Assembly: GCA_012514185.1 (NCBI GenBank)
Contig: JAAZAT010000294.1
Location: 1-36,694 of the forward strand
DNA: 36,694 nt
Direction: 5' to 3'
Source: Spirochaetales bacterium
Lineage (GTDB): Bacteria > Spirochaetota > Spirochaetia > Sphaerochaetales > Sphaerochaetaceae
The notes under the pieces: generated by a model
What the model saw: only the letters and a program-made list of their open reading frames with translations
Database searches by the model: none
Told to the model about the DNA's origin: nothing
Shown: one piece after another, positions 14,073 to 22,849 of the stretch
How the letters are laid out: each line of letters starts with the position of its first letter
Position numbering within the stretch: the stretch's first letter is position 1
Translations under genes and position numbers: made by a program

Positions 14073-15890
14073 TCACTTTGCGTCGTCGTCGCTCTTGAGA
14101 ACGGCAAGGAAGGCACTCTGCGGGATCTCAACGTTTCCAACCATTTTCATGCGCTTCTTGCCCTCTTTCTGTTTCTCAAGCAACTTCCGCTTCCTGCTGA
14201 TATCACCACCATAACACTTGGCGGTAACGTCCTTGCGGAATGCCGTGATGGTCTCGCGGCTGACAATGGTCCCCCCGATGGCTGCCTGGATGGCGATCTT
14301 GTACTGCTGGCGGGGGATTTCACCTCTGAGCCTTTCACAAACTTGACGGCCGCGTGTTTGGCTGTTCCCACGGAAAACCAACTGGCTGAGGGCGTCTACA
14401 GGTTCCCCGTTGACCAGAATATCCAGGCGGACCAGATCGGTGCGCTTGTATCCGATGACCTGATAATCGAAGGAAGCATACCCACGGCTGATTGACTTGA
14501 GACGGTCATAGAACTCAAACAACACTTCCGCCAAGGGCATTTCATAAATCAGCTCAACACGCTTCTCATCCAGATAGTTCATGCCGGTCTGCGTCCCGCG
14601 CTTCTCCATGCACAAATTGATGATCGGCCCCACATACTGGGTCGGAGTGATCACATTGGCTTGGATATAGGGTTCTTCAGCATATTCAACCCGCATCGGG
14701 TCGGGATATTCCAAGGGATTATCAATATTGATGGTCTCACCGTTCTTCAGGTGAACGATGTACTTCACCGAAGGGCTGGTAAACACGATGGACAGGTCGA
14801 ACTCCCGTTCGATCCTCTCCTGAACAACTTCCAGATGCAGCATGCCCAGAAAACCGCAGCGGAATCCGAAACCCAGGGCAGCAGAACTGTCCTTCTCATA
14901 CACGAGGGAGGCATCGTTGAGCTTCAACTTCTCAATTGCGCTGACCAGCTCCTCATAATCATTCGTATCCACCGGGTAGATTGAACTGAAGACAACCGGC
15001 TTGACGTCCTTGAATCCGGGAAGCGGCTTCTTTGCCGGATGACTGGTGGTGGTGATGGTATCACCAACCCGTACATCGCTGATGGTTTTCACCCCGGTGA
15101 TCACATACCCTACATCACCGGCATGCAGCTCGCCGGTCTTGATGAGCTCAAGCTGGAAAATCCCGGCCTCTTCAACCTTGTAGACACCGCCGGAGTGCAT
15201 GAACTGGATTTCGGTACCGACTTTCACAACACCGTCGAACACACGGCAATGAACAATGACACCCCGATAGGCATCGTAGTGCGAGTCAAAAATGAGAGCT
15301 TGCAACGGCAATGCGTCATTGCCTTCAGGGGCCTTGATCTGCTTGACGATGGCCTCGAACAACGCATCCACGCCAAAACCGGTCTTGGCACTGACCTTGA
15401 CTGCCAAGGAGCTGTCAAGACCGAGATCGTGATCGATCTGATGCAGGCAGGCCTCAATATCTGCAGATGCCAGGTCAACCTTGTTGATGACCGGGATGAT
15501 CGTCAAATCATGTTCCATGGCCATATACAAATTGGCCAGCGTCTGGGCTTCAACTCCCTGGGATGCATCGATGAGCAGCAGCGCGCCTTCACAGGAGCTG
15601 ATAGCCCTTGACACCTCATAGGAAAAGTCGACGTGGCCCGGGGTGTCGACCAAATTCAGTGAGTAGGTTTTTCCATTTTTTGCAGTATAAGGAATCGTCA
15701 CCGCCTGACTCTTGATGGTGATGCCCCTTTCCCGCTCTATATCCATATTGTCAAGGATCTGGGCTTGGGCTGGTCCCCGCGAAGAGTTGATATGGGCCAT
15801 CTCAATGAAACGATCGGCAAGGGTCGACTTGCCGTGATCGATATGCGCAATAATGCAAAAGTTTCGGGTCAGTCTGGAATCAGCACTCAT
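14073..15890 (-). CDS. lepA: Elongation factor 4 (LepA)
   Basis: A 605-residue translational GTPase of the LepA/EF-4 family, which acts on stalled or mistranslocated ribosomes. The G domain begins NFCIIAHIDHGKSTLADRF (G1), followed by RERGITIKSQ (G2 region), DTPGHVDFSYEVSRA (G3) and NKVDL (G4). The LepA-specific C-terminal region includes YCGFRCGFLGMLHLEV-like sequence (here FGFRCGFLGMLHLEV) and the C-terminal domain with CYGGDISRKRKLLEKQKEGKKRM. Length is as expected (about 600). AAGGA lies 5 bases before the ATG. It starts 8 bases after the ftsH stop and is the last gene of the rplY-pth-tilS-ftsH-lepA run. Confidence 0.97.
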   Translation of the reverse strand: MSADSRLTRNFCIIAHIDHGKSTLADRFIEMAHINSSRGPAQAQILDNMDIERERGITIKSQAVTIPYTAKNGKTYSLNLVDTPGHVDFSYEVSRAISSCEGALLLIDASQGVEAQTLANLYMAMEHDLTIIPVINKVDLASADIEACLHQIDHDLGLDSSLAVKVSAKTGFGVDALFEAIVKQIKAPEGNDALPLQALIFDSHYDAYRGVIVHCRVFDGVVKVGTEIQFMHSGGVYKVEEAGIFQLELIKTGELHAGDVGYVITGVKTISDVRVGDTITTTSHPAKKPLPGFKDVKPVVFSSIYPVDTNDYEELVSAIEKLKLNDASLVYEKDSSAALGFGFRCGFLGMLHLEVVQERIEREFDLSIVFTSPSVKYIVHLKNGETINIDNPLEYPDPMRVEYAEEPYIQANVITPTQYVGPIINLCMEKRGTQTGMNYLDEKRVELIYEMPLAEVLFEFYDRLKSISRGYASFDYQVIGYKRTDLVRLDILVNGEPVDALSQLVFRGNSQTRGRQVCERLRGEIPRQQYKIAIQAAIGGTIVSRETITAFRKDVTAKCYGGDISRKRKLLEKQKEGKKRMKMVGNVEIPQSAFLAVLKSDDDAK

Positions 15891-15898
15891 ACTCGTCC

Positions 15899-17866
15899 TT
15901 ATTCGTTCGGTTGTTCGACGGGAACTTGTCCGGTCTCTTCAGAAGCAGGGGATGCAATCTGGTCGAAGCCCAAAAGCACGCGGATCTGAGCATCGTCCAA
16001 GGTCTCTTTCTCCACCAATTCCTTGGTAAGAACTTCTAACTTGTCCCGGTTTGTCGAGAGCAACGATCTTGTCTCATTCATGGCATCATCGAGAATTGCA
16101 TGAATCTCCTGGTCAATCCGTTTTGCCGTCTCTTCGCTGTAATCCTTATGCTGGGTGATCTCACGCCCAAGAAACAAGGGTTCCGATTCATCAGCCAGAT
16201 TGACGAATCCCAAGCCGCTCATCCCCCATTCGGTGACCATGCGTCGAGCCAGGTCGGTTGCCTGCTTGATATCATTGCTGGTTCCCGTGGTGGTTTCACC
16301 ATAGACCAGCTCTTCAGCTACATATCCGCCCATGCATACCTTGATCCAGTCGGAGAGCATCGACTTGGTCTTGGTATAGGGATCGCGTTCGGGCAGGCTC
16401 ACCGTAAGACCGAGCGCCCTGCCATGGGGAATGATCGTGACTTTATGCAAAGGGTCCAAATGCTTCAAATAGTAGTGAAGAAGGGCATGGCCGGCTTCGT
16501 GGTAGGCGGTTGCAAGCTTCTCCTGCTCGTTCATTGCACGACTCTTGCGTGCCACACCAAGCAGGATCTTGTCCCTGGCTTCTTCCATATCTTCCATATT
16601 GACCGTGGACTTGTTCTTGCGTGCTGCAAACAGGGCGGCTTCATTGACAAGATTGGCAAGGTCCGCACCACTGGTGCCTGCACTTCCACGGGCGAGCCGC
16701 TTCAAATCCACATCCTTTTCCAATTTGATCTTGCGGCAGTGTATCTTCAAGATTTCTTCACGTTCCTTGATATCGGGAAGGTCCACCACAACCTGCCTGT
16801 CGAAACGGCCTGGCCTGAGCAATGCAGGATCAAGAACATCAGGACGGTTTGTGGCCGCCATCACGATGACCCCTGCAGTAGTGGAAAATCCATCCATCTC
16901 GACGAGAATCTGGTTCAGCGTCTGCTCCCGTTCATCGTTCCCGCCGCCGAGACCGCCGCCGCGGGTTCGCCCGACAGCATCCAACTCATCGATGAACAGG
17001 ATGCAGGGTGCGTGCTTGCGGGCTTGCTCGAACAAGTCGCGGACACGGGCGGCACCCATGCCGACGAACATCTCCACAAAGTCGGAACCGCTGGTGTGGA
17101 AGAAGGAAACCCCGCTCTCCCCTGCAACAGCTTTCGCCAACAAGGTCTTGCCGGTTCCCGGAGGACCCACCAACAGAACACCGCGGGGTATCTTTGCCCC
17201 TACTTTGGTGAAGTGGTCCGGATGCTTGAGAAAGGCAACGACCTCTTCGAGTTCATATTTCGCCTCAACCTGCCCGGCAACATCCTTGAACGTTATTTTC
17301 GTATCGGTTTCCATGTACTCCTTGGCCCTGCTCTTGCCCAAGGTGGACATCATCTTGCCATTCAGTCCACTGGACTGGCGATACAGCATGATGGTAAATC
17401 CGATGAAGATGATCCAAGGCAGAAGCTGCAAAACAATCTGCAAAAACGAGATCTCTTGTACGCTGCCGGTTACCGAGACTCCCTTCGCCTTCAAAGAGGG
17501 CAGCAATGTCTCATCAAAATACGGGATCCTGGTCTGGGCGGAAAGACCGTTCTTCAGGACAAAACGGATCAAGGACTGCTCCTTGATCTCGACCTGCATG
17601 ACCTGGTTTGCATCCACATATCCTGTAAATGTCGTATAGGGAACCACTTGGTCTTTTACACCAGCGGCTGAATCAAAAAACATATAGGCAAACATGATCG
17701 CCAAGGTGATGAACACAATCAGGGCGAAACGGTTTTTCGGATTGTTTGAAGGCCTGAACGACGGTTTTTTGTTATCCTTTCCCGGACCTTGCCAATATTG
17801 GTTGGGATCCTGGTTCCCAGGCTTCTTTTCCGAATCGCTTTCTTGGCTGTCTTTACTCAATTTCAC
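15899..17866 (-). CDS. ftsH: ATP-dependent zinc metalloprotease FtsH
   Basis: A 655-residue membrane-anchored AAA+ protease that degrades misfolded membrane proteins and selected soluble regulators. Two membrane segments lie at about 47-65 and 143-162, enclosing the periplasmic domain. The AAA domain has Walker A GPPGTGKT (234-241), Walker [12 protein letters not shown] (289-299) and the second region of homology [18 protein letters not shown]. The protease domain has the zinc motif HEAGH (456-460). A long charged N-terminal tail (about 45 residues, Asn/Lys/Gln-rich) precedes the first membrane segment. The start is GTG at 17866 with AAGGA 9 bases upstream. Its first 14 bases overlap the 3' end of tilS, suggesting coupled translation. 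Confidence 0.97.
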   Translation of the reverse strand: MKLSKDSQESDSEKKPGNQDPNQYWQGPGKDNKKPSFRPSNNPKNRFALIVFITLAIMFAYMFFDSAAGVKDQVVPYTTFTGYVDANQVMQVEIKEQSLIRFVLKNGLSAQTRIPYFDETLLPSLKAKGVSVTGSVQEISFLQIVLQLLPWIIFIGFTIMLYRQSSGLNGKMMSTLGKSRAKEYMETDTKITFKDVAGQVEAKYELEEVVAFLKHPDHFTKVGAKIPRGVLLVGPPGTGKTLLAKAVAGESGVSFFHTSGSDFVEMFVGMGAARVRDLFEQARKHAPCILFIDELDAVGRTRGGGLGGGNDEREQTLNQILVEMDGFSTTAGVIVMAATNRPDVLDPALLRPGRFDRQVVVDLPDIKEREEILKIHCRKIKLEKDVDLKRLARGSAGTSGADLANLVNEAALFAARKNKSTVNMEDMEEARDKILLGVARKSRAMNEQEKLATAYHEAGHALLHYYLKHLDPLHKVTIIPHGRALGLTVSLPERDPYTKTKSMLSDWIKVCMGGYVAEELVYGETTTGTSNDIKQATDLARRMVTEWGMSGLGFVNLADESEPLFLGREITQHKDYSEETAKRIDQEIHAILDDAMNETRSLLSTNRDKLEVLTKELVEKETLDDAQIRVLLGFDQIASPASEETGQVPVEQPNE

Positions 17867-19289
17867 TGCAATGATTCCTTATGGTACTACTATATATATT
17901 TGTCAATCTTCGGGCAAGGGGAGCTTTAAACCGCTTGGCAAGCCGATCACGCCCCCCGTGAAGGCGGGCGAAAACGGCGACAATGCCGCTGCGGTCGGCA
18001 AGCACCGGAACCGAGGAGTGCAGGTGTTTCGGTATCTTATAGGAAGAGAGGAGTTTGGTCACCTTCACCGTTCCTCCCTCCAAGGCAATTTCATCACAAG
18101 GTTGGACCGACCGGAGCACCGCCCCTTGCAGCATCGACTCATCGAGGGCGAGCAACGTTGGGTCGGCTGGATGTTCCTCATAAAGCCGAATAGAGAAAAG
18201 TACATTGTTTCCAAGCTCCAATGTCTGAGGCTCACCAGGATTTGCCAGGGCAAGGCAAAACTGCCAATCGGACCCTCTCATCACATAATAGGAGCAAACA
18301 TCCCGATTGACTTGCAAACGGCGGATTCCGGATTCCAAGATCCAGCCATCGTCACCGCGATGCATTTCCAATGCAAGCCTCAAGCGTTGGATGAATGAGT
18401 TTTTGATGCGGTTGGCCTCATCATGGTATGAAACGATGCGAAAGAGCACCAAATCCCGCAAAGCAGGAGAGAGGGAGTTGAACCATGAGCGGGAAAAGAC
18501 AATACGGTCGGCAGAAAAAGTCACTGCCTTGAGACAATTCTCGACAAGTGAATCCAACAAGTGCCCCGTTTCGCCGAAGCGCTTGGTCATCAGGGCGACA
18601 GCCTCATATGCACCGCCGAACACCGAGAGTATCGCAGGGGTGATTGTATGGCGGATGGTGTTTCTCAGGTATGCATCCTCACTGTTGCTGGAGTCTTCCG
18701 ACCAGACCATGTCGTGCTGTTTCACAAAGTTGGAAAGTTCTTCATGAGTGCACCCCAGAACCGGCCTGATGAGGGTGAGGTTGCACTCATCAATGGTACG
18801 CAGGACACGCACCCCTTCCAATGCCGCTATGCTGGCCCCTTGGAAAAGCCTCATCAACAGGGTTTCCAGCCGGTCATCGGCATTATGGGCGGTGGCAAGG
18901 CAGGAAATGCCGGCTCGGGAGCACTCGGTGTACAAGGCTTCATAGCGAAGGTGCCTTGCCGCCTCTTCAATACCGCCTTTCCTGCTTGCAGAAGCCTGCA
19001 CGACACTGCCCTTGCCCAAATCGAGCACATGCAAAACCACCCCCAGCTTCCGGCAATTTTCCCTGTTCAGGGCAGTCTCGGCTTCGAGCTCGGAGTCCGG
19101 CCGCAGATGATGCTGCACATACATCACATGCAAACGATGCGGTTCATAGAGCTGGGCAAGAGCCAGAAGCAGGGCGAGGGAGTCGCTTCCACCGGAAAAT
19201 GCCACCCCGATGCGCTCATGCCTATCGATGTGGTGCTCAGAGAGAAAAGAATCAACCTTTTCCCACACGGCTGCGTCGATTGTAGGCAA
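17853..19289 (-). CDS. tilS: tRNA(Ile)-lysidine synthase
   Basis: A 478-residue N-type ATP pyrophosphatase that converts the wobble cytidine of tRNA-Ile(CAU) to lysidine so that it reads AUA. The P-loop SGGSDSLALLLAL lies near residue 30. It is followed by YVQHHLRPDSELEA, TAHNADDRLETLLMRLFQGA and the RPVLGCTHEEL region, then the TilS-specific C-terminal substrate-binding domains. The start is an unusual TTG at 19289, supported by a near-perfect AGGAGGTGATGG Shine-Dalgarno region 6 bases upstream. It overlaps the end of pth by 38 bases and the start of ftsH by 14 bases, so the three are one tightly packed operon. Confidence 0.95.
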   Translation of the reverse strand: MPTIDAAVWEKVDSFLSEHHIDRHERIGVAFSGGSDSLALLLALAQLYEPHRLHVMYVQHHLRPDSELEAETALNRENCRKLGVVLHVLDLGKGSVVQASASRKGGIEEAARHLRYEALYTECSRAGISCLATAHNADDRLETLLMRLFQGASIAALEGVRVLRTIDECNLTLIRPVLGCTHEELSNFVKQHDMVWSEDSSNSEDAYLRNTIRHTITPAILSVFGGAYEAVALMTKRFGETGHLLDSLVENCLKAVTFSADRIVFSRSWFNSLSPALRDLVLFRIVSYHDEANRIKNSFIQRLRLALEMHRGDDGWILESGIRRLQVNRDVCSYYVMRGSDWQFCLALANPGEPQTLELGNNVLFSIRLYEEHPADPTLLALDESMLQGAVLRSVQPCDEIALEGGTVKVTKLLSSYKIPKHLHSSVPVLADRSGIVAVFARLHGGRDRLAKRFKAPLARRLTNIYSSTIRNHCSEIE

Positions 19290-19812
19290 CCATCACCTCC
19301 TCCAGCGCCCGTCCCCCAACCAGCTCATTCAAGGCTTGGGATGCCAGGCGTATACCATCCACTATCTGCTGATCATCAAAGCGGCCAAGGACATGCTCAA
19401 TTACCGACACACCTTCTTTAGGTCGACCTATCCCTACATACATCCGAATAAAATCACCGCTTCCCAGATGTTCAATCAAACTCTTGAGCCCATTGTGGCC
19501 TGCAGACGAACCTCCCTTGCGAATGCGAATCATTCCTGCAGGTAGATCCAACTGGTCACAGATTACAATCATATCGGAAGCATCCGTCCCGCGAAAGTAT
19601 TTGAGAACCTTTCCACTTGCATTCATGTAGGTAAGCGGCTGGACCAACAGTACATCATCGCCCACTTTGGCTTGACGATAGAGACGAAAACAGCGTTTCT
19701 TCAGAGTGACCTGAAAAAACGCTGCACTCATTTCCACTACATCAAAGCCGACGTTGTGTCGGGAGTGTTCATACTTGGCCCCGGGATTGCCCAGTCCAAG
19801 AATCAACCTCAT
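19252..19812 (-). CDS. pth: Peptidyl-tRNA hydrolase
   Basis: A 186-residue Pth1-type peptidyl-tRNA hydrolase, which recycles peptidyl-tRNAs dropped from ribosomes. It starts with LILGLGNPGAKYEHSRHNVGFDVV, containing the catalytic histidine (H20 in SRHN) and the family asparagines. QPLTYMNASGK, VICDQLDLPAGMIRIRKGGSSAGHNGLKSLIEHLGSGDF and RMYVGIGRP are the other signatures. Its ATG overlaps the rplY stop as ATGA, so translation is coupled to rplY. Adjacency of rplY (L25) and pth is widespread in bacteria and matches spirochaete order. Confidence 0.97.
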   Translation of the reverse strand: MRLILGLGNPGAKYEHSRHNVGFDVVEMSAAFFQVTLKKRCFRLYRQAKVGDDVLLVQPLTYMNASGKVLKYFRGTDASDMIVICDQLDLPAGMIRIRKGGSSAGHNGLKSLIEHLGSGDFIRMYVGIGRPKEGVSVIEHVLGRFDDQQIVDGIRLASQALNELVGGRALEEVMVAYNRRSRVGKG

Positions 19813-20444
19813 TTCTTCGCCTTTGCATCCTTTTCTGCATCAGCAGGAGCAGCAACTTCAGCGACTACCTCTGCAGGAGCGGCAACTTCAGCCTTGACAC
19901 CCTTGACGGAAGCAACCGTCTTGGAAAGATCATCAAGCACTTTCACGTTGGGAGGGATCACCACATCCTTGAGATGGAGACTCTGGTTGATCTTCATGGC
20001 AGACACATCAGCCCCGAGGGAAGAAGGAAGATCCTTGGGCAGGCATTCAATTTCAACTTCATGCATGACCTGGTCGAGGACGCCGCCCTCTTTGGTTCCA
20101 ACCGGATTGCCCTTCAGCACGATGGAAACCAGTGTGCGAAGAACCTGGCCGCGGGTAACCTCAAAGAAGTCAACGTGCTTGATCTCACCGATCATCAGGT
20201 TTTCCTGATAGTCCTTCATGAGGCACTCATAGGTCTTTTTCCCTACTGAAATCTTCAACAGGGCGGTTTCAGAGAAATGGCGCATCTTATTGGTGAATTC
20301 ACGGGAATCCAGGATAATGTGCACCGGAGCATTCTTCCCATAAATTACTGCCGGAATGCGTTTTGCTCGAAGCAAACGACGGGCGCCGGCACTTCCGAAA
20401 TCTTCGGTTCTCAATTCCGCCTTCAAACTCTTGTTGTCAGCCAT
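19809..20444 (-). CDS. rplY: 50S ribosomal protein L25/general stress protein Ctc
   Basis: A 211-residue long-form L25 (CTC/TL5 type), a 5S rRNA-binding ribosomal protein. The N-terminal L25 domain (about 1-95) has GSAGARRLLRAKRIPAVIYGKN and NLMIGEIKHVDFFEV. The C-terminal TL5 beta domain follows, with VPTGLP-like sequence (here NPVGTKEGGVLDQVMHEVEIECLPKDLP), and the end is an Ala/Val/Glu-rich tail finishing in lysines. The ATG at 20444 has AAGGAG 5 bases upstream; the longer open frame lacks homology and a Shine-Dalgarno. It is probably the first gene of the operon running through pth, tilS, ftsH and lepA. Confidence 0.96.
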   Translation of the reverse strand: MADNKSLKAELRTEDFGSAGARRLLRAKRIPAVIYGKNAPVHIILDSREFTNKMRHFSETALLKISVGKKTYECLMKDYQENLMIGEIKHVDFFEVTRGQVLRTLVSIVLKGNPVGTKEGGVLDQVMHEVEIECLPKDLPSSLGADVSAMKINQSLHLKDVVIPPNVKVLDDLSKTVASVKGVKAEVAAPAEVVAEVAAPADAEKDAKAKK

Positions 20445-20529
20445 ACAAACTCCTTGTACTCTCATTGGCACATGCATCGATGTCCAATTACCATAGCATT
20501 TTGGATATTCAGAATACCACTAAGAAGCG

Positions 20530-20559
20530 AGTATAGAGTGTTTAGCCCTACAAGGGCAA
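20530..20559 (-). promoter_or_regulatory. Possible promoter of the rplY-lepA operon
   Basis: TTGCCC (20554-20559), 18 bases, TATACT (20530-20535) on the minus strand, just after the tRNA-Gln terminator. The -10 box is good and the -35 box is weak. It would give a leader of about 80 bases before the rplY start. Confidence 0.45.
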
Positions 20560-20568
20560 GCCCTCTAC

Positions 20569-20600
20569 AAAAAAACAGGCAACCCATATCCTGGATTGCC
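20569..20600 (-). terminator. Intrinsic terminator after tRNA-Gln
   Basis: On the minus strand a 5-bp core stem (20596-20600 with 20578-20582) with a 13-base loop is followed by TG and seven T (20569-20575). It ends the tRNA-Gln transcript 4 bases after the mature 3' end. Confidence 0.72.
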
Positions 20601-20603
20601 CTA

Positions 20604-20675
20604 CTGGGAAGGAGGGATTCGAACCCCCGGTGCCGGCACCAAAAACCAGAGCCTTAACCGCTTGGCGACTTCCCA
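20604..20675 (-). tRNA. tRNA-Gln(UUG)
   Basis: A 72-base cloverleaf on the minus strand. The acceptor TGGGAAG/CTTCCCA shows the U1-A72 pair typical of tRNA-Gln. The D-arm is GCC/GGC, the anticodon stem CTGGT/GCCGG with G-U pairs has loop TTTTGGT (anticodon TTG), and the T-arm is GGGGG-TTCGAAT-CCCTC. Discriminator G; no encoded CCA. It lies 46 bases after the spoVG stop and may be co-transcribed with ispE-spoVG. Confidence 0.96.
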
Positions 20676-20721
20676 ACAACGGATACGACAGTATACGAAA
20701 ATACCGGGTTTGTCCAGCGGT

Positions 20722-21006
20722 TTATGAGAGCTCTTCTTCGCCAGTTGCTTCACCGGTGTCGGAGGCGTAGGCCTCCATGATTACTTTTTGGAGATGATCG
20801 CGGAAATCACTGCTGATCGGATGCGCAACATCCTTGAATTCGCCATTGGCCAACTGCCTGCTCGGCATTGCAATGAAATCACCATCACGGCCTTCGATGA
20901 CCTTGATGTTATGAACCACGAATTGGCTATCGAACGTAACGGTCACATAAGCCTTGAGTTTTCCTGTCTGATTGACTTTCCGTACACGTACCTCTGAAAT
21001 ATCCAC
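20722..21006 (-). CDS. spoVG: SpoVG-family nucleic-acid-binding regulator
   Basis: A 94-residue SpoVG protein. In Borrelia and Firmicutes this family binds DNA and RNA and affects cell division, envelope or sporulation-linked processes. The match covers MDISEVRVRKV at the start, AYVTVTFDSQFVVHNIKVIEG, FIAMPSRQLANGEFKDVAHPISSDFR and the helical C-terminus, with a short acidic tail. The start is GTG at 21006, supported by GGAGG 5 bases upstream and by homology; the upstream open frame overlaps nothing meaningful. It lies 38 bases after ispE on the same strand, an order shared with other spirochaetes and Firmicutes. Confidence 0.96.
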   Translation of the reverse strand: MDISEVRVRKVNQTGKLKAYVTVTFDSQFVVHNIKVIEGRDGDFIAMPSRQLANGEFKDVAHPISSDFRDHLQKVIMEAYASDTGEATGEEELS

Positions 21007-21044
21007 AAAAACCTCCAAACAACTACCAGCAACTTCATTGAACT

Positions 21045-21926
21045 TTAACTCATCAGGCGGGTAATCCAACACCTGACACGAGGGCCGAAAGCGGCGACAA
21101 TGTCTCTATGCGCATCATGGACTTGAGAAGCATCCTCACTGACGAAAAACCAACAGGCTCCACTACCGCTCATACTGGAAAATCCCTTATATCCCTTGCA
21201 AACAGTCTCCAAAGTCTCGTAAAAAGCACCATTGCCCGAGCACGACTGAAAATCATTATACAATGAACCTCTCCAATTTTGGGAAGGTTTTTTGTAGATT
21301 CGCAACAACTCCCGGGCGTCGGGCATAGGTACGTTCTGCAGATCCCCTCTTTTTTCATCCAACGCCCGATACGCCGATGACGTAGATACGTCAAAATAAG
21401 TCGGCATTACCAACAGAGCGGGCATTGAACGGCTTTCAACTGGAGCAACCTGCTCCCCTCTTCCAGTCACCAGAGCCGCACTTGAACCGGAAAGAAAGAA
21501 GGGAACATCGCTGCCGACCTGCAGAGCGACGTCTTTCAACAGCTGATCAGAAACCGAGCGCCCGGGATCGATGGCCTGCAACAGGGCCAATAAAGCGGCT
21601 GCATCACTTGAACCACCACCAAGCCCTGCTTTCACAGGAATCTGCTTGTCGCACCGGATGTCCAATTGCAAAGGATACCCCCCGGCTTCATGCCAGAGGC
21701 GGGCCGCCTTCGTCAGGGTATCTTCAGACCCACTGCAAATCGCTTCCAATCCATGCACGTGAACAGAAAATGTCCTGGACTTTTTCCACACCAGAGAAAC
21801 GGTGTCGCTCAAGCCCACCAATGCAAACAGGGACTGGATGGGATGATACCCATCCGGGTAAGGAAGTCCGACGGCCAGATGCAGATTTACTTTGGCATAG
21901 GCAGGACGCGAACATGCGGTATCCAT
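21045..21926 (-). CDS. ispE: 4-diphosphocytidyl-2-C-methyl-D-erythritol kinase
   Basis: A 293-residue GHMP kinase that phosphorylates CDP-methylerythritol in the non-mevalonate isoprenoid pathway. The N-terminal AYAKVNLHLAVGLPYPDGYHPIQS holds the catalytic lysine K12 and the substrate-binding DGYH. The ATP loop PVKAGLGGGSSDAAAL lies at 98-112. LQVGSDVPFFLSG with its catalytic aspartate and MSGSGACWF near the C-terminus complete the family pattern. No Shine-Dalgarno precedes the ATG; a promoter ends 7 bases before it, so the mRNA is probably leaderless. Downstream spoVG is likely co-transcribed. Confidence 0.96.
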   Translation of the reverse strand: MDTACSRPAYAKVNLHLAVGLPYPDGYHPIQSLFALVGLSDTVSLVWKKSRTFSVHVHGLEAICSGSEDTLTKAARLWHEAGGYPLQLDIRCDKQIPVKAGLGGGSSDAAALLALLQAIDPGRSVSDQLLKDVALQVGSDVPFFLSGSSAALVTGRGEQVAPVESRSMPALLVMPTYFDVSTSSAYRALDEKRGDLQNVPMPDARELLRIYKKPSQNWRGSLYNDFQSCSGNGAFYETLETVCKGYKGFSSMSGSGACWFFVSEDASQVHDAHRDIVAAFGPRVRCWITRLMS

Positions 21927-21933
21927 GCATAAC

Positions 21934-21962
21934 AGAGTATCAAAGGGGAACCTGATTGTCTA
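21934..21962 (-). promoter_or_regulatory. Promoter of ispE-spoVG, near-leaderless
   Basis: TAGACA (21957-21962), 17 bases, TACTCT (21934-21939) on the minus strand. The expected start of transcription is 21927, one base before the ispE ATG. The -35 box matches 5 of 6, the -10 box only 3 of 6. Confidence 0.55.
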
Positions 21963-22011
21963 GTAAGATTTTTGCATATGTAGTTTCTCTGAGCAAGTTT
22001 TTTAAAACAAT

Positions 22012-22028
22012 ATCACTCTCAAAGTGAT
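22012..22028 (-). terminator. Small hairpin after the uracil-DNA glycosylase gene
   Basis: A perfect 6-bp stem with a 5-base loop (22012-22017 with 22023-22028), followed on the minus strand by ATTGTTTTAAAAAA. A second 6-bp inverted repeat lies at 22036-22041 with 22054-22059. Either could terminate the gene that stops at 22067; both are weak. Confidence 0.45.
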
Positions 22029-22066
22029 TAATTCACCAAGAATACAATACAAATCTTGGATTGCAT

Positions 22067-22798
22067 TCAGCTCCACACTCCCAAAGATCGAAGTTGCTCC
22101 TCTACTTTTTCCTTCCACCCATGATTGGCTTGCGGGCTGGCAGGACTTGGGTGCAATATCGAGGAGATGACTACATCGCTTCTCTTGTTCGCAACATGGG
22201 TGAATTTCTGCATTGCATACTTGCCGATTCCAATGAGGTAGACGGGTTCGAGCAGGTCGATCATGTCAAGCAAGTATCGATCGCAAATTGTCTCAAGGGC
22301 AAGACGCTCCCCTTTTACCAACATATCGGGAGTGATGTTTTTTGCAGTAGGCTTCCTGTCCATGAAGACCAAGGGACAATAATTGATGACCGCCATCTCC
22401 TTCGAAAACGCCTCGGCACTGCCATAATGCTCGGCAATGAGGCCCCAGAGCCGTTTCCCGCTCACCTCGCTTCGCTTCGTCTGCAGTCCCAACACCGGTC
22501 GTGAGGGGTGCTCAACCAAGGGCTTGGCAATTTCTGCCTCAAGCTTGAGAAAGTGCTTCACCGCATCAATCTCACCGAACGGAACCCCGGTCTGCGTCAT
22601 CCCCCAAGGCCCAGGGTTCATTCCCAGCAGCAGTGTCTTGACCGGCTGTCTGAGATACGTTCGGATATACAGTTCATGCATCGCCCATGCATACGTCAAT
22701 GGATTGTATATATAGCAGTCGCAGCTGAAACGGAGCGTTTCCACCTGTTGTGCGAACGTTTTTGTGCGCTCGATAACTCTTTCTTGCAACGTTTTCAT
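22067..22798 (-). CDS. SMUG1-type uracil-DNA glycosylase
   Basis: A 243-residue protein of the uracil-DNA glycosylase superfamily, closest by motif to SMUG1, which removes uracil and oxidised pyrimidines from DNA. Motif 1 is LLLGMNPGPWGMTQTGVPFGE (about 57-76), nearly that of animal SMUG1 (GMNPGPFGMAQTGVPFGE), with N61 as the water-activating residue. Motif 2 is HPSPASPQANHGW (about 214-226), where the human enzyme has HPSPRNPQANKGW. YIYNPLTYAW near the N-terminus also matches. SMUG1 is common in animals but patchy in bacteria. The ATG at 22798 has GGGGGA 5 bases upstream. It is divergent from the HAD gene across 51 bases. Confidence 0.9.
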   Translation of the reverse strand: MKTLQERVIERTKTFAQQVETLRFSCDCYIYNPLTYAWAMHELYIRTYLRQPVKTLLLGMNPGPWGMTQTGVPFGEIDAVKHFLKLEAEIAKPLVEHPSRPVLGLQTKRSEVSGKRLWGLIAEHYGSAEAFSKEMAVINYCPLVFMDRKPTAKNITPDMLVKGERLALETICDRYLLDMIDLLEPVYLIGIGKYAMQKFTHVANKRSDVVISSILHPSPASPQANHGWKEKVEEQLRSLGVWS

Positions 22799-22812
22799 AC
22801 ATTCCCCCTAGG

Positions 22813-22841
22813 CAGACGTCAAGCGTGTACCGTATGATAAT
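22813..22841 (+). promoter_or_regulatory. Possible promoter of the HAD phosphatase gene
   Basis: CAGACG (22813-22818), 17 bases, GATAAT (22836-22841). The start of transcription would be at about 22848, two bases before the ATG. The -10 box is good and the -35 box is poor (3 of 6). Confidence 0.4.
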
Positions 22842-22849
22842 ACCCCAAC

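Noticed and set aside
22794-22822. TTGACG-N17-TATGAA promoter on the minus strand at the glycosylase start
   Set aside because: Its -10 box overlaps the ATG, so transcripts would begin inside the coding sequence with no good in-frame start; likely chance.
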